From UBA11524 sp963590165 (GTDB lineage: Bacteria > Bacillota > Clostridia > Christensenellales > Aristaeellaceae), in assembly GCA_963590165.1 (NCBI GenBank), contig CAVANO010000011.1:65174-129173 (forward strand): a stretch of DNA of 64,000 bases, read 5' to 3'. The position numbers and the translations under genes were made by a program. Every line of letters begins with the position of its first letter. Position 1 is the first letter of the stretch. This document shows, piece by piece, positions 41,614 to 50,613 of this stretch. The notes under the pieces are model-generated. The model did no database searches and was not told where the DNA came from. It worked only from the letters and a program-made list of their open reading frames with translations.

Positions 41614-43002
41614 ATGATTCACACCTTCAAGGCGGTAGGACAGCCGATGCTCCTTGACGTGGGCAGCGGTGCCGTCCATGCCATCGATGACATGGCCTTT
41701 GACGTGCTGGAAATGTGGAACGATCATACGCCGGACGAAATCCGCGCCGCGCTCACGGGCAAGTATGCCGCCGAGGAGGTCGACGAGGTCATCGGAGAGC
41801 TTCGTCAGCTGGAGGACATCGGCGCGCTGAACGCCCCGGACAACTATGATGACGTGACGCAGCTGACCGAGCCGGGCGTGGTGAAATCCATGTGCCTGCA
41901 CGCGGCGCACGACTGCAACCTGCGCTGCAAGTACTGCTTCGCGGCGACGGGTGATTTCTGCATGGGTGAGCGCAAGCTCCTGCCCTACGAGGTCGGCAAG
42001 GCGGCGATTGACTGGCTGGTGGAACACTCCGGCAAGCGCGTGAATCTGGAGCTGGACTTCTTCGGCGGCGAACCGCTGATGAATTTCCCGGTGATTAAGC
42101 GCCTTGTCGCCTACGGCCGTTCGCTGGAGAAGGAGAAGAACAAGCACTTCAAGTTCACCATCACGACGAACTGCGTGCTGATGACCGATGAAATCATGGA
42201 CTTCCTCAACAAGGAAATGAGCAACGTCGTCATCTCCATGGACGGCCGTCCCGAGGTGCATGACCGCATGCGCCCGACCATCAACGGCAAGGGCAGCTAC
42301 GATATCATCCTTGAAAAGGCGAAGGAGTTTGTCCGCCGCCGCAACGCTTGCGACAAGGAATACTACGTCCGCGGCACCTTCACCGGCTACAACAAGGATT
42401 TCGGCAACGATGTCCTGCATCTGGCGGATCAGGGCTTTGACCAGATCAGCGTCGAACCCGTTGTGACCGACCCGAAGTGCGAATATGCGCTGAAGGAGGA
42501 GGATCTGCCGGAAATCCGCGCGGAATACGAGCGTCTTGCCCAGATTTACATGGATCGCCGCGCCAACGGCAAGTGGTTCAACTTCTTCCACTTCATGGTT
42601 GACCTTGAAGGCGGTCCGTGCCTGCGCAAGCGCCTGACCGGCTGCGGTGCAGGCAACGAGTACGTTGCGGTTACCCCGGACGGCGACATCTACCCGTGCC
42701 ATCAGTTTGTCGGACGCGAGGGCTACCGCATGGGCAGCGTGCTTGACGGTACGTTCGACCGTGAGATTCAGGCGAAGTTCGCCCACAACACCGTGCTGAA
42801 CAAGGAAAAGTGCCGCGACTGCTGGGCACGGTTCTTCTGCTCCGGCGGCTGCGCGGCGAATGCGCAGGCATTCCACGGCGACATTTCCGAGCCGTACGAC
42901 ATGGAGTGCCAGATGGAGCGCAAGCGCCTTGAATGCGCCATGGCGATTTATGCCAAGGAGCGCGCCGCACGTATGGCACGCGAACAGGAAGAAAACAAGT
43001 AA
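41614..43002 (+). CDS. scfB: SCIFF peptide maturase (radical SAM/SPASM)
   Basis: A 462-residue enzyme that forms thioether bonds from cysteine sulfurs to peptide backbone or side-chain carbons of ScfA. It has an N-terminal PqqD-like recognition domain (about 1-80), the radical-SAM motif CNLRCKYC (C101, C105, C108) and a C-terminal SPASM domain whose cysteines lie in CGAGNEY, IYPCHQF, CRDCWARFFCSGGC and MECQM for two auxiliary iron-sulfur clusters. The start follows AAAGAGGAAAAACAACC. No exporter or protease gene is adjacent, as is usual for SCIFF loci. Confidence 0.95.
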   Translation: MIHTFKAVGQPMLLDVGSGAVHAIDDMAFDVLEMWNDHTPDEIRAALTGKYAAEEVDEVIGELRQLEDIGALNAPDNYDDVTQLTEPGVVKSMCLHAAHDCNLRCKYCFAATGDFCMGERKLLPYEVGKAAIDWLVEHSGKRVNLELDFFGGEPLMNFPVIKRLVAYGRSLEKEKNKHFKFTITTNCVLMTDEIMDFLNKEMSNVVISMDGRPEVHDRMRPTINGKGSYDIILEKAKEFVRRRNACDKEYYVRGTFTGYNKDFGNDVLHLADQGFDQISVEPVVTDPKCEYALKEEDLPEIRAEYERLAQIYMDRRANGKWFNFFHFMVDLEGGPCLRKRLTGCGAGNEYVAVTPDGDIYPCHQFVGREGYRMGSVLDGTFDREIQAKFAHNTVLNKEKCRDCWARFFCSGGCAANAQAFHGDISEPYDMECQMERKRLECAMAIYAKERAARMAREQEENK

Positions 43003-43007
43003 ATTTT

Positions 43008-43040
43008 CCGGCTGTCTCTTCGTGAGGCAGCCGGTTTTTT
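43008..43040 (+). terminator. Terminator after scfB
   Basis: CCGGCTG-CTC / GAG-CAGCCGG stem with a TTCG-type loop followed by TTTTTT. Confidence 0.92.
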
Positions 43041-43083
43041 GCAAATGATGAAGTGATATGACAAAACGACTATGGAATTTTGT

Positions 43084-44145
43084 TTACTTTCCCCTGACTG
43101 CCCGAATGATGGCTCTTGTCACAATCTGCATGTCCTCCGAAGTGCCGATGGTTACGCGCAGATATGCCTTCAGATTCGGTGCGGAGAAATGCCGCACGAG
43201 AATGCCTTCCTCGCGCAAACGCTGCTGTACGCCGGAAGCATCGTCGTCATCCGCGCGGACAAACAGGAAGTTCGTCTGGCTCTCCAGCACGGGAATGCCG
43301 GCATCAAGCAGCGCATTCCGGCATTCATCACGGTCACGGCAGATGGCAGCGGCGGTTTTCGCGGCATATTCGGTGTCCAGAATCGCTTCGCGGGCAACGA
43401 GCTGCGCAACGCGGTCAACCGGATAGCTGTTGAAGCTGTCGCGGACGCGCTTAAGGGCGGCAATCAGGTTCGGCTGCCCCATCGCGTAGCCGATGCGCAT
43501 GCCGGCAAGAGCATGGCTCTTGCTGAAGGTGCGTGTAATCAGCACATTGTCGCATTCGCGCAGCAGGCGGACGGCGGTTTCCTCCGCGAATGCGGCGTAT
43601 GCCTCGTCAATCAGCAGGACAGCGCCGTTTTCACGCGTGTGCCGGGCGAGAACGCGGAGCCGGTCGACAGAAAGCGCCATGCCGGTCGGAGCGTTCGGGT
43701 TGGCAAGGACAATCGGCAGCCCCTGCATGAGCGCGTCATCGTCCACGGAGAAATCCGCCTTCATCGGGACAGAAACGGGTGATGCGCCGAAAAGTCCGGC
43801 ATAAACGGGGTAAAACGAGTACGTAACGGCCGGAATCGCAACGGATTTTCCGGCGAAGAACGCGGCAAATGCAAACGCCAGCACCTCATCCGAGCCGTTG
43901 CCGCAGAACACCCAGTCCGACGGGATGTTCTCCACTTCGCCGATGGCTTCGCAAAGCGCGGTCGCGTCCATATCCGGATACAGCCGCAGCGCGTCTGCGT
44001 CGTATGTCCGCAACGCCTCAAACACGCGCGGCGACGGCGGATAGGGGTTCTCGTTTGTGTTCAGCTTGATGAATTTCCGATTTTTGGGCTGCTCACCAGC
44101 AGTATAGGGCGTCAAACGGAGCGCAAGTTCGCTTTCATAGGCCAT
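43084..44145 (-). CDS. hisC: Histidinol-phosphate aminotransferase
   Basis: A 353-residue PLP enzyme (fold type I, class II aminotransferase) that makes L-histidinol phosphate from imidazole acetol phosphate. It has KLNTNENPYPPSP at the N terminus, NPNAPTG for PLP contact, and the PLP lysine in TRTFSKSHALAGMRIGY. The ATG at 44145 has AGGAGG at 8 bases, better than the ATG at 44151 that overlaps hisF; either is possible. It is the last of three his genes; hisG, hisD, hisB, hisA and hisI are not in the window. Confidence 0.93.
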   Translation of the reverse strand: MAYESELALRLTPYTAGEQPKNRKFIKLNTNENPYPPSPRVFEALRTYDADALRLYPDMDATALCEAIGEVENIPSDWVFCGNGSDEVLAFAFAAFFAGKSVAIPAVTYSFYPVYAGLFGASPVSVPMKADFSVDDDALMQGLPIVLANPNAPTGMALSVDRLRVLARHTRENGAVLLIDEAYAAFAEETAVRLLRECDNVLITRTFSKSHALAGMRIGYAMGQPNLIAALKRVRDSFNSYPVDRVAQLVAREAILDTEYAAKTAAAICRDRDECRNALLDAGIPVLESQTNFLFVRADDDDASGVQQRLREEGILVRHFSAPNLKAYLRVTIGTSEDMQIVTRAIIRAVRGK

Positions 44146-44147
44146 TG

Positions 44148-44909
44148 TCATATCCTCCTGACCGGCACGCCTTCGCCGGACAAATAATCTTTCAGGTCGC
44201 TGATTTTCATGATGCCGAAGTGGAACAGGGTCGCCGCGAGTGCTGCGTCCGCATGACCAACCGTCAGCGCATCGCGGAAGTGCGCCATGGTGCCTGCGCC
44301 GCCGCTGGCAATGACCGGCACGCTGACCGCATCGGCAATCGCACGCGTGACATCCAAATCAAAACCGTTGCCGACGCCGTCGCAGTCCATGCTTGTCAGC
44401 AGGATTTCGCCTGCGCCGCGCCGGACACCCTCGGCTGCCCATTCCAGCGCATCGAGCCCTGTGTTCTCGCGTCCGCCGCGGACATACACGTCCCATCCGC
44501 CGCCCATGCGCCGTTTGACATCCATTGCCAGCACGATACACTGGCTGCCGAAGCGGAGCGCACTTTCGGTGATGAAGTCAGGATTGCGGACGGCAGGCGA
44601 ATTGATGCTGACCTTATCCGCACCGAGGCGGAGCAGACTGCGAATCTGCGCCAAATCGCTGATGCCGCCGCCGACCGTGAACGGGATGAATACCTGCTCC
44701 GCCACGCGCGACACGACATCGAGCATGGTGGCGCGCTGCTCATAGGATGCGTTGATATCCAGCAGCACCAGCTCATCCGCACCGGCATCGTTATAGCGGA
44801 TGGCCGCCTCGACCGGGTCGCCGGCATCGCGGATATCCGTGAAATGGACGCCCTTCACGACGCGGCCGTCGCGGATGTCAAGGCACGGGATGATGCGTTT
44901 CGTCAGCAT
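44148..44909 (-). CDS. hisF: Imidazole glycerol phosphate synthase, cyclase subunit
   Basis: HisF uses ammonia from HisH to turn PRFAR into imidazole glycerol phosphate and AICAR. The 253-residue (beta-alpha)8 barrel has catalytic D11 in IIPCLDIRDGRVVKG and the second catalytic Asp in LTSMDCDGVGNGFD, with phosphate loops VGGGISDL and ASGGAGTM. The ATG at 44909 overlaps the hisH stop and follows AAGGGGGAG. It is encoded between hisH and hisC, so glutaminase and cyclase are co-expressed. Confidence 0.95.
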   Translation of the reverse strand: MLTKRIIPCLDIRDGRVVKGVHFTDIRDAGDPVEAAIRYNDAGADELVLLDINASYEQRATMLDVVSRVAEQVFIPFTVGGGISDLAQIRSLLRLGADKVSINSPAVRNPDFITESALRFGSQCIVLAMDVKRRMGGGWDVYVRGGRENTGLDALEWAAEGVRRGAGEILLTSMDCDGVGNGFDLDVTRAIADAVSVPVIASGGAGTMAHFRDALTVGHADAALAATLFHFGIMKISDLKDYLSGEGVPVRRI

Positions 44910-45517
44910 GAGGCTCCCCCTTTCCACGCGGCAAAGCGGCGCAGCATGTTCAGACCTGCCTCGCCGGATTTCTCCGGATGAAACTGCGTTGCCATGACGT
45001 TGCCGCGCTCAATGGCGGCGGTGAACGTCTGCCCGTAGGTGCATGTCGCACTCGTCCATTCCGGCGAAACGTCCGCCATGCAATAGCTGTGCACGAAGTA
45101 CACGCAAGGTGCTGCATCCGCATCGAACAATACGCTTTGGCGCGTTTCGAGCGTATTCCAGCCCATGTGCGGGATTTTCAGCCCATGCTCCTCAAGGTGT
45201 GTGACGGTGCCCGGAAACAGCCCGAGACCATCGTAGAAGCCGTTTTCCTCGCTGTGCTCAAACATCAGCTGCATGCCGAGGCAAATGCCGAGCACAGGTG
45301 TCCCCTGCGCGGCAGCATCGAGCACAGCACGGTCGAGATGTTTCCGGCGGATGAGTGCCATGGCATCCGCAAACGCGCCGACACCGGGGAGAATGACATG
45401 GTCGGCGGCACGAATCGTTTCGGGCGAATCCGTCACAACGGCAGAGGCTCCGATATATTCGAGGGCTTTTTGGACACTGCGAAGATTCCCCATGCCGTAA
45501 TCGATGATAGCGATCAT
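44903..45517 (-). CDS. hisH: Imidazole glycerol phosphate synthase, glutaminase subunit
   Basis: HisH hydrolyses glutamine and channels ammonia to HisF. The 204-residue class I amidotransferase has the nucleophile C79 in GICLGMQLMF, the oxyanion strand around LPGVGAF, and the His-Glu pair in QFHPEKSG (H180, E182). The ATG at 45517 follows AAGGAGG. It is the first of a hisH-hisF-hisC set. Upstream lies a GCAGACTTCGTCTGT repeat hairpin but no clear promoter with correct spacing. Confidence 0.94.
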   Translation of the reverse strand: MIAIIDYGMGNLRSVQKALEYIGASAVVTDSPETIRAADHVILPGVGAFADAMALIRRKHLDRAVLDAAAQGTPVLGICLGMQLMFEHSEENGFYDGLGLFPGTVTHLEEHGLKIPHMGWNTLETRQSVLFDADAAPCVYFVHSYCMADVSPEWTSATCTYGQTFTAAIERGNVMATQFHPEKSGEAGLNMLRRFAAWKGGASC

Positions 45518-45607
45518 CTGGCTTTTCCTCCTTGAGGGCATTTTTATAGAAAACAGACGAAGTCTGCAACGAATCATCACACTAATGTATTAAAGCGGCA
45601 ATGCCCG

Positions 45608-45636
45608 GAAAAAGGCAGGGAAGAACTTCTCTGCCT
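45608..45636 (-). terminator. Terminator of purA
   Basis: On the minus strand AGGCAG / CTGCCT (with an inner GAA/TTC pair) is followed by TTTTT. Confidence 0.75.
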
Positions 45637-45645
45637 GAATCCGCA

Positions 45646-46920
45646 TCAGCGATACAGCACCTCATGGCGCTTGGGACCGTTTGAAACCATCTTAATCGGA
45701 GCACCGCACTGCTTTTCGATGAATTCCACATACTTCCGGCAGTTCTCCGGCAGCTCATCGTAGCTCTTGACGCCGCGGATGTCGCACTTCCAGCCGGGCA
45801 GCTTCTCATACACCGGCTTGCAGCGCATCAGCGTCGGGGTTGCGGGGAATTCGGTAATCTGCTTGCCGTCCACCTCGTATGCCACACACACCGGAATCTC
45901 GTCGAGATAGCCCAGGACATCGAGGTTTGTCAGGACGACCTGCGTCGCCCCCTGCACCATCACGCCGTAACGCGTCGCAACGGCATCGAACCAGCCGACA
46001 TCGCGCGCGCGGCCGGTCGTCGCACCGAATTCGCCGGCATCACCGCCGCGGCGGCGGAGTTCATCGCCTGCAGCACCTTCAAGCTTGCTGACAAACGCGC
46101 CTGCACCGACGCAGGAGGAATAGGCCTTCGTGACGCACACGATATCGGTCATGTCGCGCGGCGAAACGCCGGCACCGACGCAACCGTAGCCCGCGAGCGG
46201 CGAGGATGAGGTCGTGTAAGGATAAATGCCGTGGTCGGGGTCGCGCAGGGAGCCGAGCTGTCCCTCGAGCAGGATGGTCTTGCCTTCCTGATTCGCCTGA
46301 TGCAGATAATACGTCGTGTCAGCGACCATCGGGCGGATTTTCTCGGCGAGGTCATGCAGCTTCGCCATCAGCGCATCGATGTCAATCGGCGGCTGATGAT
46401 ACAGGTGCTCCAGCAGGACGTTCTTCTTCACCAGCGCGATTTCAAGGCGCTTGCGGAGCAGTTCCTCATCGTACAGCTGGCAGACCTGAATGCCGACCTT
46501 GGCGAACTTATCGGAATAGAAGGGTGCAATGCCGCTCTTGGTGGAGCCGAACGCGCTCTTGCCGAGGCGTTCTTCCTCCAGACGGTCAAAATCGATATGA
46601 TAGGGCATCATGACCTGGCAGCGGTCGGAAATCATAAGCTTGGGCATCGGCACGCCGCGGGAGGTCAGCGCGTCCAGCTCCGTCAGCAGCGCCTCGATAT
46701 TCAGCGCCACGCCGGGTCCGATGATGTTCACCACGTTCTGGTGGAAAACGCCGGACGGAAGCAGATGCAGTGCGAACTTGCCGTATTCATTGATGATGGT
46801 GTGACCGGCATTGGCGCCGCCCTGAAAGCGGACAACGATGTCGCTCTCTTCAGCGAGCAGGTCAGTAACCTTGCCCTTGCCTTCATCGCCCCAGTTGGCG
46901 CCTACAATGGTACGAACCAT
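45646..46920 (-). CDS. purA: Adenylosuccinate synthetase
   Basis: PurA joins IMP and aspartate using GTP to form adenylosuccinate, the first step to AMP. The 424-residue protein starts with VGANWGDEGKGKVTD (P-loop and catalytic Asp), has FQGGANAGHTI, then SSSPLAGYGCVGAGVSP and TTGRARDVGWFD in family order. The ATG at 46920 follows AAGGGGGATG. The promoter at 47027 and a CCGAAC box upstream of it suggest purine-dependent control. It is a single-gene unit. Confidence 0.95.
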   Translation of the reverse strand: MVRTIVGANWGDEGKGKVTDLLAEESDIVVRFQGGANAGHTIINEYGKFALHLLPSGVFHQNVVNIIGPGVALNIEALLTELDALTSRGVPMPKLMISDRCQVMMPYHIDFDRLEEERLGKSAFGSTKSGIAPFYSDKFAKVGIQVCQLYDEELLRKRLEIALVKKNVLLEHLYHQPPIDIDALMAKLHDLAEKIRPMVADTTYYLHQANQEGKTILLEGQLGSLRDPDHGIYPYTTSSSPLAGYGCVGAGVSPRDMTDIVCVTKAYSSCVGAGAFVSKLEGAAGDELRRRGGDAGEFGATTGRARDVGWFDAVATRYGVMVQGATQVVLTNLDVLGYLDEIPVCVAYEVDGKQITEFPATPTLMRCKPVYEKLPGWKCDIRGVKSYDELPENCRKYVEFIEKQCGAPIKMVSNGPKRHEVLYR

Positions 46921-47026
46921 GTTGGAAACATCCCCCTTAAATTCGGCAGACTGCCAAGCGGCAGAGAATCTGCTTACGGTTTCGGCATAACCGCACTCCC
47001 GAACAATGTCAGGGCAGTTACACTTT

Positions 47027-47055
47027 ATTATGCGCCAGTCATCGGACAATGTCAA
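47027..47055 (-). promoter_or_regulatory. Promoter of purA
   Basis: On the minus strand TTGACA (47050-47055), 17 bp, CATAAT (47027-47032). The leader is about 110 bases; no riboswitch was recognised in it. Confidence 0.8.
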
Positions 47056-47073
47056 GGGATAAACAAAAATAAA

Positions 47074-47110
47074 AACATTTTCGGGACGAAATCACAAAAT
47101 GTTCGGGAAA
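47074..47110 (-). promoter_or_regulatory. PurBox-like elements upstream of purA
   Basis: The minus strand reads ATTTCCCGAACATTTT and, 22 bp later in the same direction, GTCCCGAAAATGTTTT. The first matches the PurR-box core CCGAAC with AT flanks. Both lie upstream of the -35 box, a position used for activation by PurR in Lactococcus. Confidence 0.45.
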
Positions 47111-47153
47111 TGGGCGGGGAGGAAACCTCTTGCAGGGGTAAACCTCCAACCGG

Positions 47154-48179
47154 TCATTCGCTTGGGACAAGCGTCGCGAACCAGATGCAGTCGCCGACCA
47201 TGCGGTTCTTGTGGCTTGAGGGCGAGTTGATTTTCTGATTATTCAGGGAAATGGTGCTGGAAGAACCGCCGTCGAGGTTGTACGCGTTGTCCAGCCCGAA
47301 CTTGACGCATAGATTTGCCATCTGCACGAGGTCAAAGCCGACCGATGTGGGCGACGTGCTTTCGGGACCCTCGTTGGTGATGATGAGGTACTCCAGCGGA
47401 CCGAGCTGCCCGATGATGATGCGCTGCGCCTTCTTCGCCTTGCCGCAGTCGAGCGTGACCTCGTCCAAATCGGACAGTGCTACGCCGTCCACTACGAGCG
47501 CGGGACCGAAGCAGAACGCATGCAGCACCGTGCCGCCGTTGTTCACGTACTCGTCCCACTTCGCCTGCGTTGTTTTGGTGATGAGGTGAAAATCACCGTT
47601 CATGTCGACAATCAGCTCATCGCGCCCCTTGTGCGGCTGCATGCGGAGGATGGTGCCGTTGCGCGCGACAATGCCCTGCTCGTGATACAGGCAGTAGTCA
47701 CCGTTGATGCCCATGACTGCCTTGAAGCGTTTTGTCATGTCGTTGACGTGGCGTGCGTTCTTGGACGGGTACTTGTTGGCGAAGCCCGTGCGGAACTGGC
47801 TGACATCGGTCAGTTTCACGTGCGCGGACATGACGGTCGTGGTGCCGTCGCCCGGCTCATCGACCTGCTCCAAATCCTGCGTCCAGTAGGTGACCTCAAT
47901 CTGAATGTCGATGGAGTCATCATGATAGCCGGCGTTATCCGGCAGATAGCAGTCCTGATTCGGCTCGTTCGGGGAGACTTTGACATCCCATGGAATCGGC
48001 TCAAAGCCCAGCGCCTCCGCGGCGGAAACGGCGGATGCGGAATCCGTATCCGTATCAGTATCCGCAAGCACTTCATCTTCGTCACCGAGGTCAAATTCCT
48101 CAGCCATCGCCGTCAGCGGAGAAAGCAGCATCATGCCGGACAGCAATAATGACGCCGTCCGGCGGAAAATGCGATGCAT
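47154..48179 (-). CDS. Secreted phosphodiester glycosidase-family protein (NAGPA domain)
   Basis: A 341-residue exported protein with signal peptide (about 1-27, ending TAMAEE), an acidic Asp-Thr repeat linker, and a C-terminal NAGPA domain. Family phrases include KAVMGINGDYC, ARNGTILR, LGPLEYLIITNEGP and the conserved AYNLDGGSSSTISLN near the end. Related proteins cleave phosphodiester-linked sugars, as in the uncovering enzyme for mannose-6-phosphate, or act on wall teichoic-type polymers. The exact substrate is unknown. The ATG at 48179 follows AGGAGGTAC. It lies between purA and serS on the same strand and may have its own promoter, not identified. Confidence 0.85.
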   Translation of the reverse strand: MHRIFRRTASLLLSGMMLLSPLTAMAEEFDLGDEDEVLADTDTDTDSASAVSAAEALGFEPIPWDVKVSPNEPNQDCYLPDNAGYHDDSIDIQIEVTYWTQDLEQVDEPGDGTTTVMSAHVKLTDVSQFRTGFANKYPSKNARHVNDMTKRFKAVMGINGDYCLYHEQGIVARNGTILRMQPHKGRDELIVDMNGDFHLITKTTQAKWDEYVNNGGTVLHAFCFGPALVVDGVALSDLDEVTLDCGKAKKAQRIIIGQLGPLEYLIITNEGPESTSPTSVGFDLVQMANLCVKFGLDNAYNLDGGSSSTISLNNQKINSPSSHKNRMVGDCIWFATLVPSE

Positions 48180-48264
48180 GGACGTGTACCTCCTGAAAAA
48201 ATACTCCAAGACATTATACGGAATGGAAGGCGGATTTGTTCGGCAAATTCACGGAATTTTCACA

Positions 48265-48304
48265 TAAAAACAGGGAATCGGGCAGAACAACTCGATTCCC
48301 TGTG
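48265..48304 (-). terminator. Terminator of serS
   Basis: On the minus strand ACAGGGAATCG / CGATTCCCTGT forms an 11-bp stem followed by TTTTATG. Confidence 0.9.
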
Positions 48305-48310
48305 ATGCCC

Positions 48311-49591
48311 TTAGCCGATATATTCCTTGCCGCCCATGTACATGCGCAGCGCTTCCGGAATGCGGACGCGGCCGTCTGCCTGCAGGTTGTTCTCCAGGAA
48401 AGCAATCAGCATACGCGGCGGTGCGACGCAGGTGTTGTTGAGCGTGTGCGCGAAGTACTTGCGGCCGTCGTCACCCTTGACGCGGATCTTCAGGCGGCGT
48501 GCCTGCGCGTCACCGAGGTTGGAGCAGCTGCCGACCTCAAAGTACTTCTTCTGGCGCGGAGACCATGCCTCGACGTCCAGCGACTTCACCTTCAGGTCAG
48601 CCAGGTCGCCCGAGCAGCATTCCAGCGTGCGGACCGGGATGTCCAGCGTGCGGAAGAAGTCAACCGTGTTCTTCCAGAGGCGGTCAAACCACATCGGGCT
48701 GTCCTCCGGCTTGCAGACGACGATCATTTCCTGCTTCTCGAACTGGTGGATGCGGTAGACACCGCGCTCCTCGATGCCGTGCGCACCGACCTCCTTGCGG
48801 AAGCAGGGCGAATAGCTCGTAAGCGTCTGCGGCAGCTGGCTCTCGTCGAGAATCGTGTCGATGAACTTGCCGATCATGGAGTGTTCGGACGTGCCGATCA
48901 GGTAGAGATCCTCGCCCTCGATCTTGTACATCATGTTCTCCATTTCCGTGAAGGACATGACGCCGGTCACGACGTCACCATGAATCATGTACGGCGGGAT
49001 GCAGTAGGTGAAGCCGCGGTCGATCATGAAGTCACGCCCGTAGGACAGGATGGCGGAATGCAGGCGCGCGATGTCGCCCATGAGGTAGTAGAAGCCGTTG
49101 CCGGACGTTCTGCGCGCGCTGTCAAGGTCGATGCCGTGCAGGCGCTCCATGATATCCACATGATACGGCACCTCGAAATCCGGCACGACCGGCTCGCCGA
49201 AGCGCTCGATTTCGACGTTTTCGCTGTCGTCCTTGCCGATCGGGACAGACGGGTCGATAATGTTCGGGATGACGAGCATGCGCTTGCGGATTTCCTCCTG
49301 CAGCTCATCTTCCTTTGCGGCGAGCCCTTCCAGATCCGCCTTGTACACGGCGACCTGCTCCTTCGCCTTTTCAGCCTCTTCCTTCTGTCCCTTCGCCATC
49401 AGGGCACCGATCTGCTTGGAAGCGACCTTGATCTGATTGCGCAGCGCATCCGCCTGCTTGATGGCAGCGCGGTACTCCTTATCCATCTCGATGACTTCGT
49501 CCACCATGACGAGCTTCTGATCCTGGAACTTCTTGCGGATGTTCTCCTTGACCAGCTCAGGGTTGGTGCGGAGAAGGTTGATATCCAGCAT
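48311..49591 (-). CDS. serS: Seryl-tRNA synthetase
   Basis: It charges tRNA-Ser (and tRNA-Sec where present) with serine. The 426-residue protein has the N-terminal antiparallel coiled-coil arm (about 30-105, Lys/Glu-rich), motif 2 around CFRKEVGAHG and motif 3 in NNTCVAPPRMLIAFLENN. The ATG at 49591 follows ATAGGAGG. Expression is likely controlled by the T-box leader directly upstream, which senses uncharged tRNA-Ser. Confidence 0.96.
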   Translation of the reverse strand: MLDINLLRTNPELVKENIRKKFQDQKLVMVDEVIEMDKEYRAAIKQADALRNQIKVASKQIGALMAKGQKEEAEKAKEQVAVYKADLEGLAAKEDELQEEIRKRMLVIPNIIDPSVPIGKDDSENVEIERFGEPVVPDFEVPYHVDIMERLHGIDLDSARRTSGNGFYYLMGDIARLHSAILSYGRDFMIDRGFTYCIPPYMIHGDVVTGVMSFTEMENMMYKIEGEDLYLIGTSEHSMIGKFIDTILDESQLPQTLTSYSPCFRKEVGAHGIEERGVYRIHQFEKQEMIVVCKPEDSPMWFDRLWKNTVDFFRTLDIPVRTLECCSGDLADLKVKSLDVEAWSPRQKKYFEVGSCSNLGDAQARRLKIRVKGDDGRKYFAHTLNNTCVAPPRMLIAFLENNLQADGRVRIPEALRMYMGGKEYIG

Positions 49592-49621
49592 GGTTGATTT
49601 CCTCCTATTTTTATGCGTTCG

Positions 49622-49860
49622 GGAAACAAAAAGAGCCGCCCATCCCGTCAAAATAGACCGGGACGAGAAGCTCGCGTTGCCACCCAGTTTGCCTGACGAT
49701 TGTCAGACCGCTCAATTGCCGCTGTATCGGGCGAACCCGGCAGATTCATCATCTGCACCCATCCGGAGGTGGAAGAACGCCGCCGTCTCCTGCCGCCTTG
49801 CACCATCCGGCGGCTCTCTGCAGGGAGAGGGAAGCACTGCCCCCGTCAATCGGGAATCTG
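49622..49860 (-). ncRNA. T-box leader of serS
   Basis: On the minus strand the leader contains the T-box GGGTGGCAACGCGAG (near 49672-49686), then a competing terminator made by GTCCCG and CGGGAT with a closing GAGC / GGCTC and TTTTTG. Upstream is a long Stem I region with several hairpins. The serine gene downstream sets the specificity; a TCC triplet in CACCTCCGGATGG is a candidate specifier, not certain. Confidence 0.92.
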
Positions 49861-49869
49861 AACGGTGTT

Positions 49870-49898
49870 ATTATACACCATTTTCATGGCGGATGCAA
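49870..49898 (-). promoter_or_regulatory. Promoter of the serS T-box transcript
   Basis: On the minus strand TTGCAT (49893-49898), 17 bp, TATAAT (49870-49875). Confidence 0.72.
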
Positions 49899-49927
49899 GG
49901 GGACTTCTCAGGGTTCGTCTGATTTTT

Positions 49928-50255
49928 GCTACTTCAAGGGGGCTATAGAACAGGCGAAGCCTGCGATCGCCCCCTTGACCCCTTCGGACACCATGCTTGA
50001 TTTCATTTCCATTGTTGAGCTTTATCAAACTGAATAAGAGCTGCATTACCCAACAACGATGGAAAAGAAGATTGCATGCCCGAAGGTTTCCAAAGGGCGA
50101 TCGGAAAGCCCTTTGGTCGCTACGCAGGCGAAACCTCTGCAACAAACCAAAACAATCACGTGCGCTAAAGAGCAACTGCTCTTTCGTTACCGGCAGGGGC
50201 GCAGTCTTAGGACTCCGCAAGGGACAGAAAAAGGGACGAAGTCCCCCGCTTGACC
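49928..50255. repeat. Dispersed repeat cluster between serS and the feo operon
   Basis: Contains CTATAGAACAGGCGAAGCCT, CGCCCCCTTGACCCCTTCGG, a TTTCATTTCCATTGTTGAGC segment, AAGGGCGATCGGAAAGCCCTT and GGGACGAAGTCCC. It has the same pieces as the 37.8 and 53.8 kb clusters in a different order and strand. No gene was found here. Confidence 0.75.
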
Positions 50256-50260
50256 TCATA

Positions 50261-50299
50261 TGAAAACCCCGACAGGGTGCAAGCCCGCCGGGGTTTTTA
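50261..50299. terminator. Terminator at the end of the feo operon
   Basis: AAAACCCCG / CGGGGTTTT with a 17-base loop, A-tract and T-tract at either side, so it can act on both strands. Confidence 0.85.
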
Positions 50300-50314
50300 T
50301 GATGGTGCCTGAAA

Positions 50315-50452
50315 TCAGTGGCAGCCTTTGCACTTGCCGCAGTCACCGCTGCAGCTGCAGGCAGAGTTCCCACTTTTCTTGTCCTTGACCATTTTCCAGA
50401 TTACAGCGCCGACAATCAGCAAAACAACTGCGCCGACAAGAATTGTTGCCAT
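50315..50452 (-). CDS. FeoB-associated Cys-rich membrane protein
   Basis: A 45-residue protein with one transmembrane helix (ILVGAVVLLIVGAVIWKMV), a Lys-rich turn, and a cytoplasmic cysteine-rich end CSCSGDCGKCKGCH. This is the small protein family commonly encoded after feoB; it is thought to bind or hand over iron, but its role is unproven. The ATG at 50452 follows AGAAAGGAAAC. It ends the feo operon just before a terminator. Confidence 0.88.
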   Translation of the reverse strand: MATILVGAVVLLIVGAVIWKMVKDKKSGNSACSCSGDCGKCKGCH

Positions 50453-50613
50453 GGATTTGTTTCCTTTCTGCGCGGCCTCCGGTGGAGGATATCCGGGGCG
50501 CACTGTTCACAAAGCGGCAGGGGGAGCGGCTGATGCAGAAACCGCATCCCCTTGCCTGCTTCACAAGAGGAAATCAGGAAACGCCTGGTCAGAAGACGAG
50601 CGGATGACCTCCG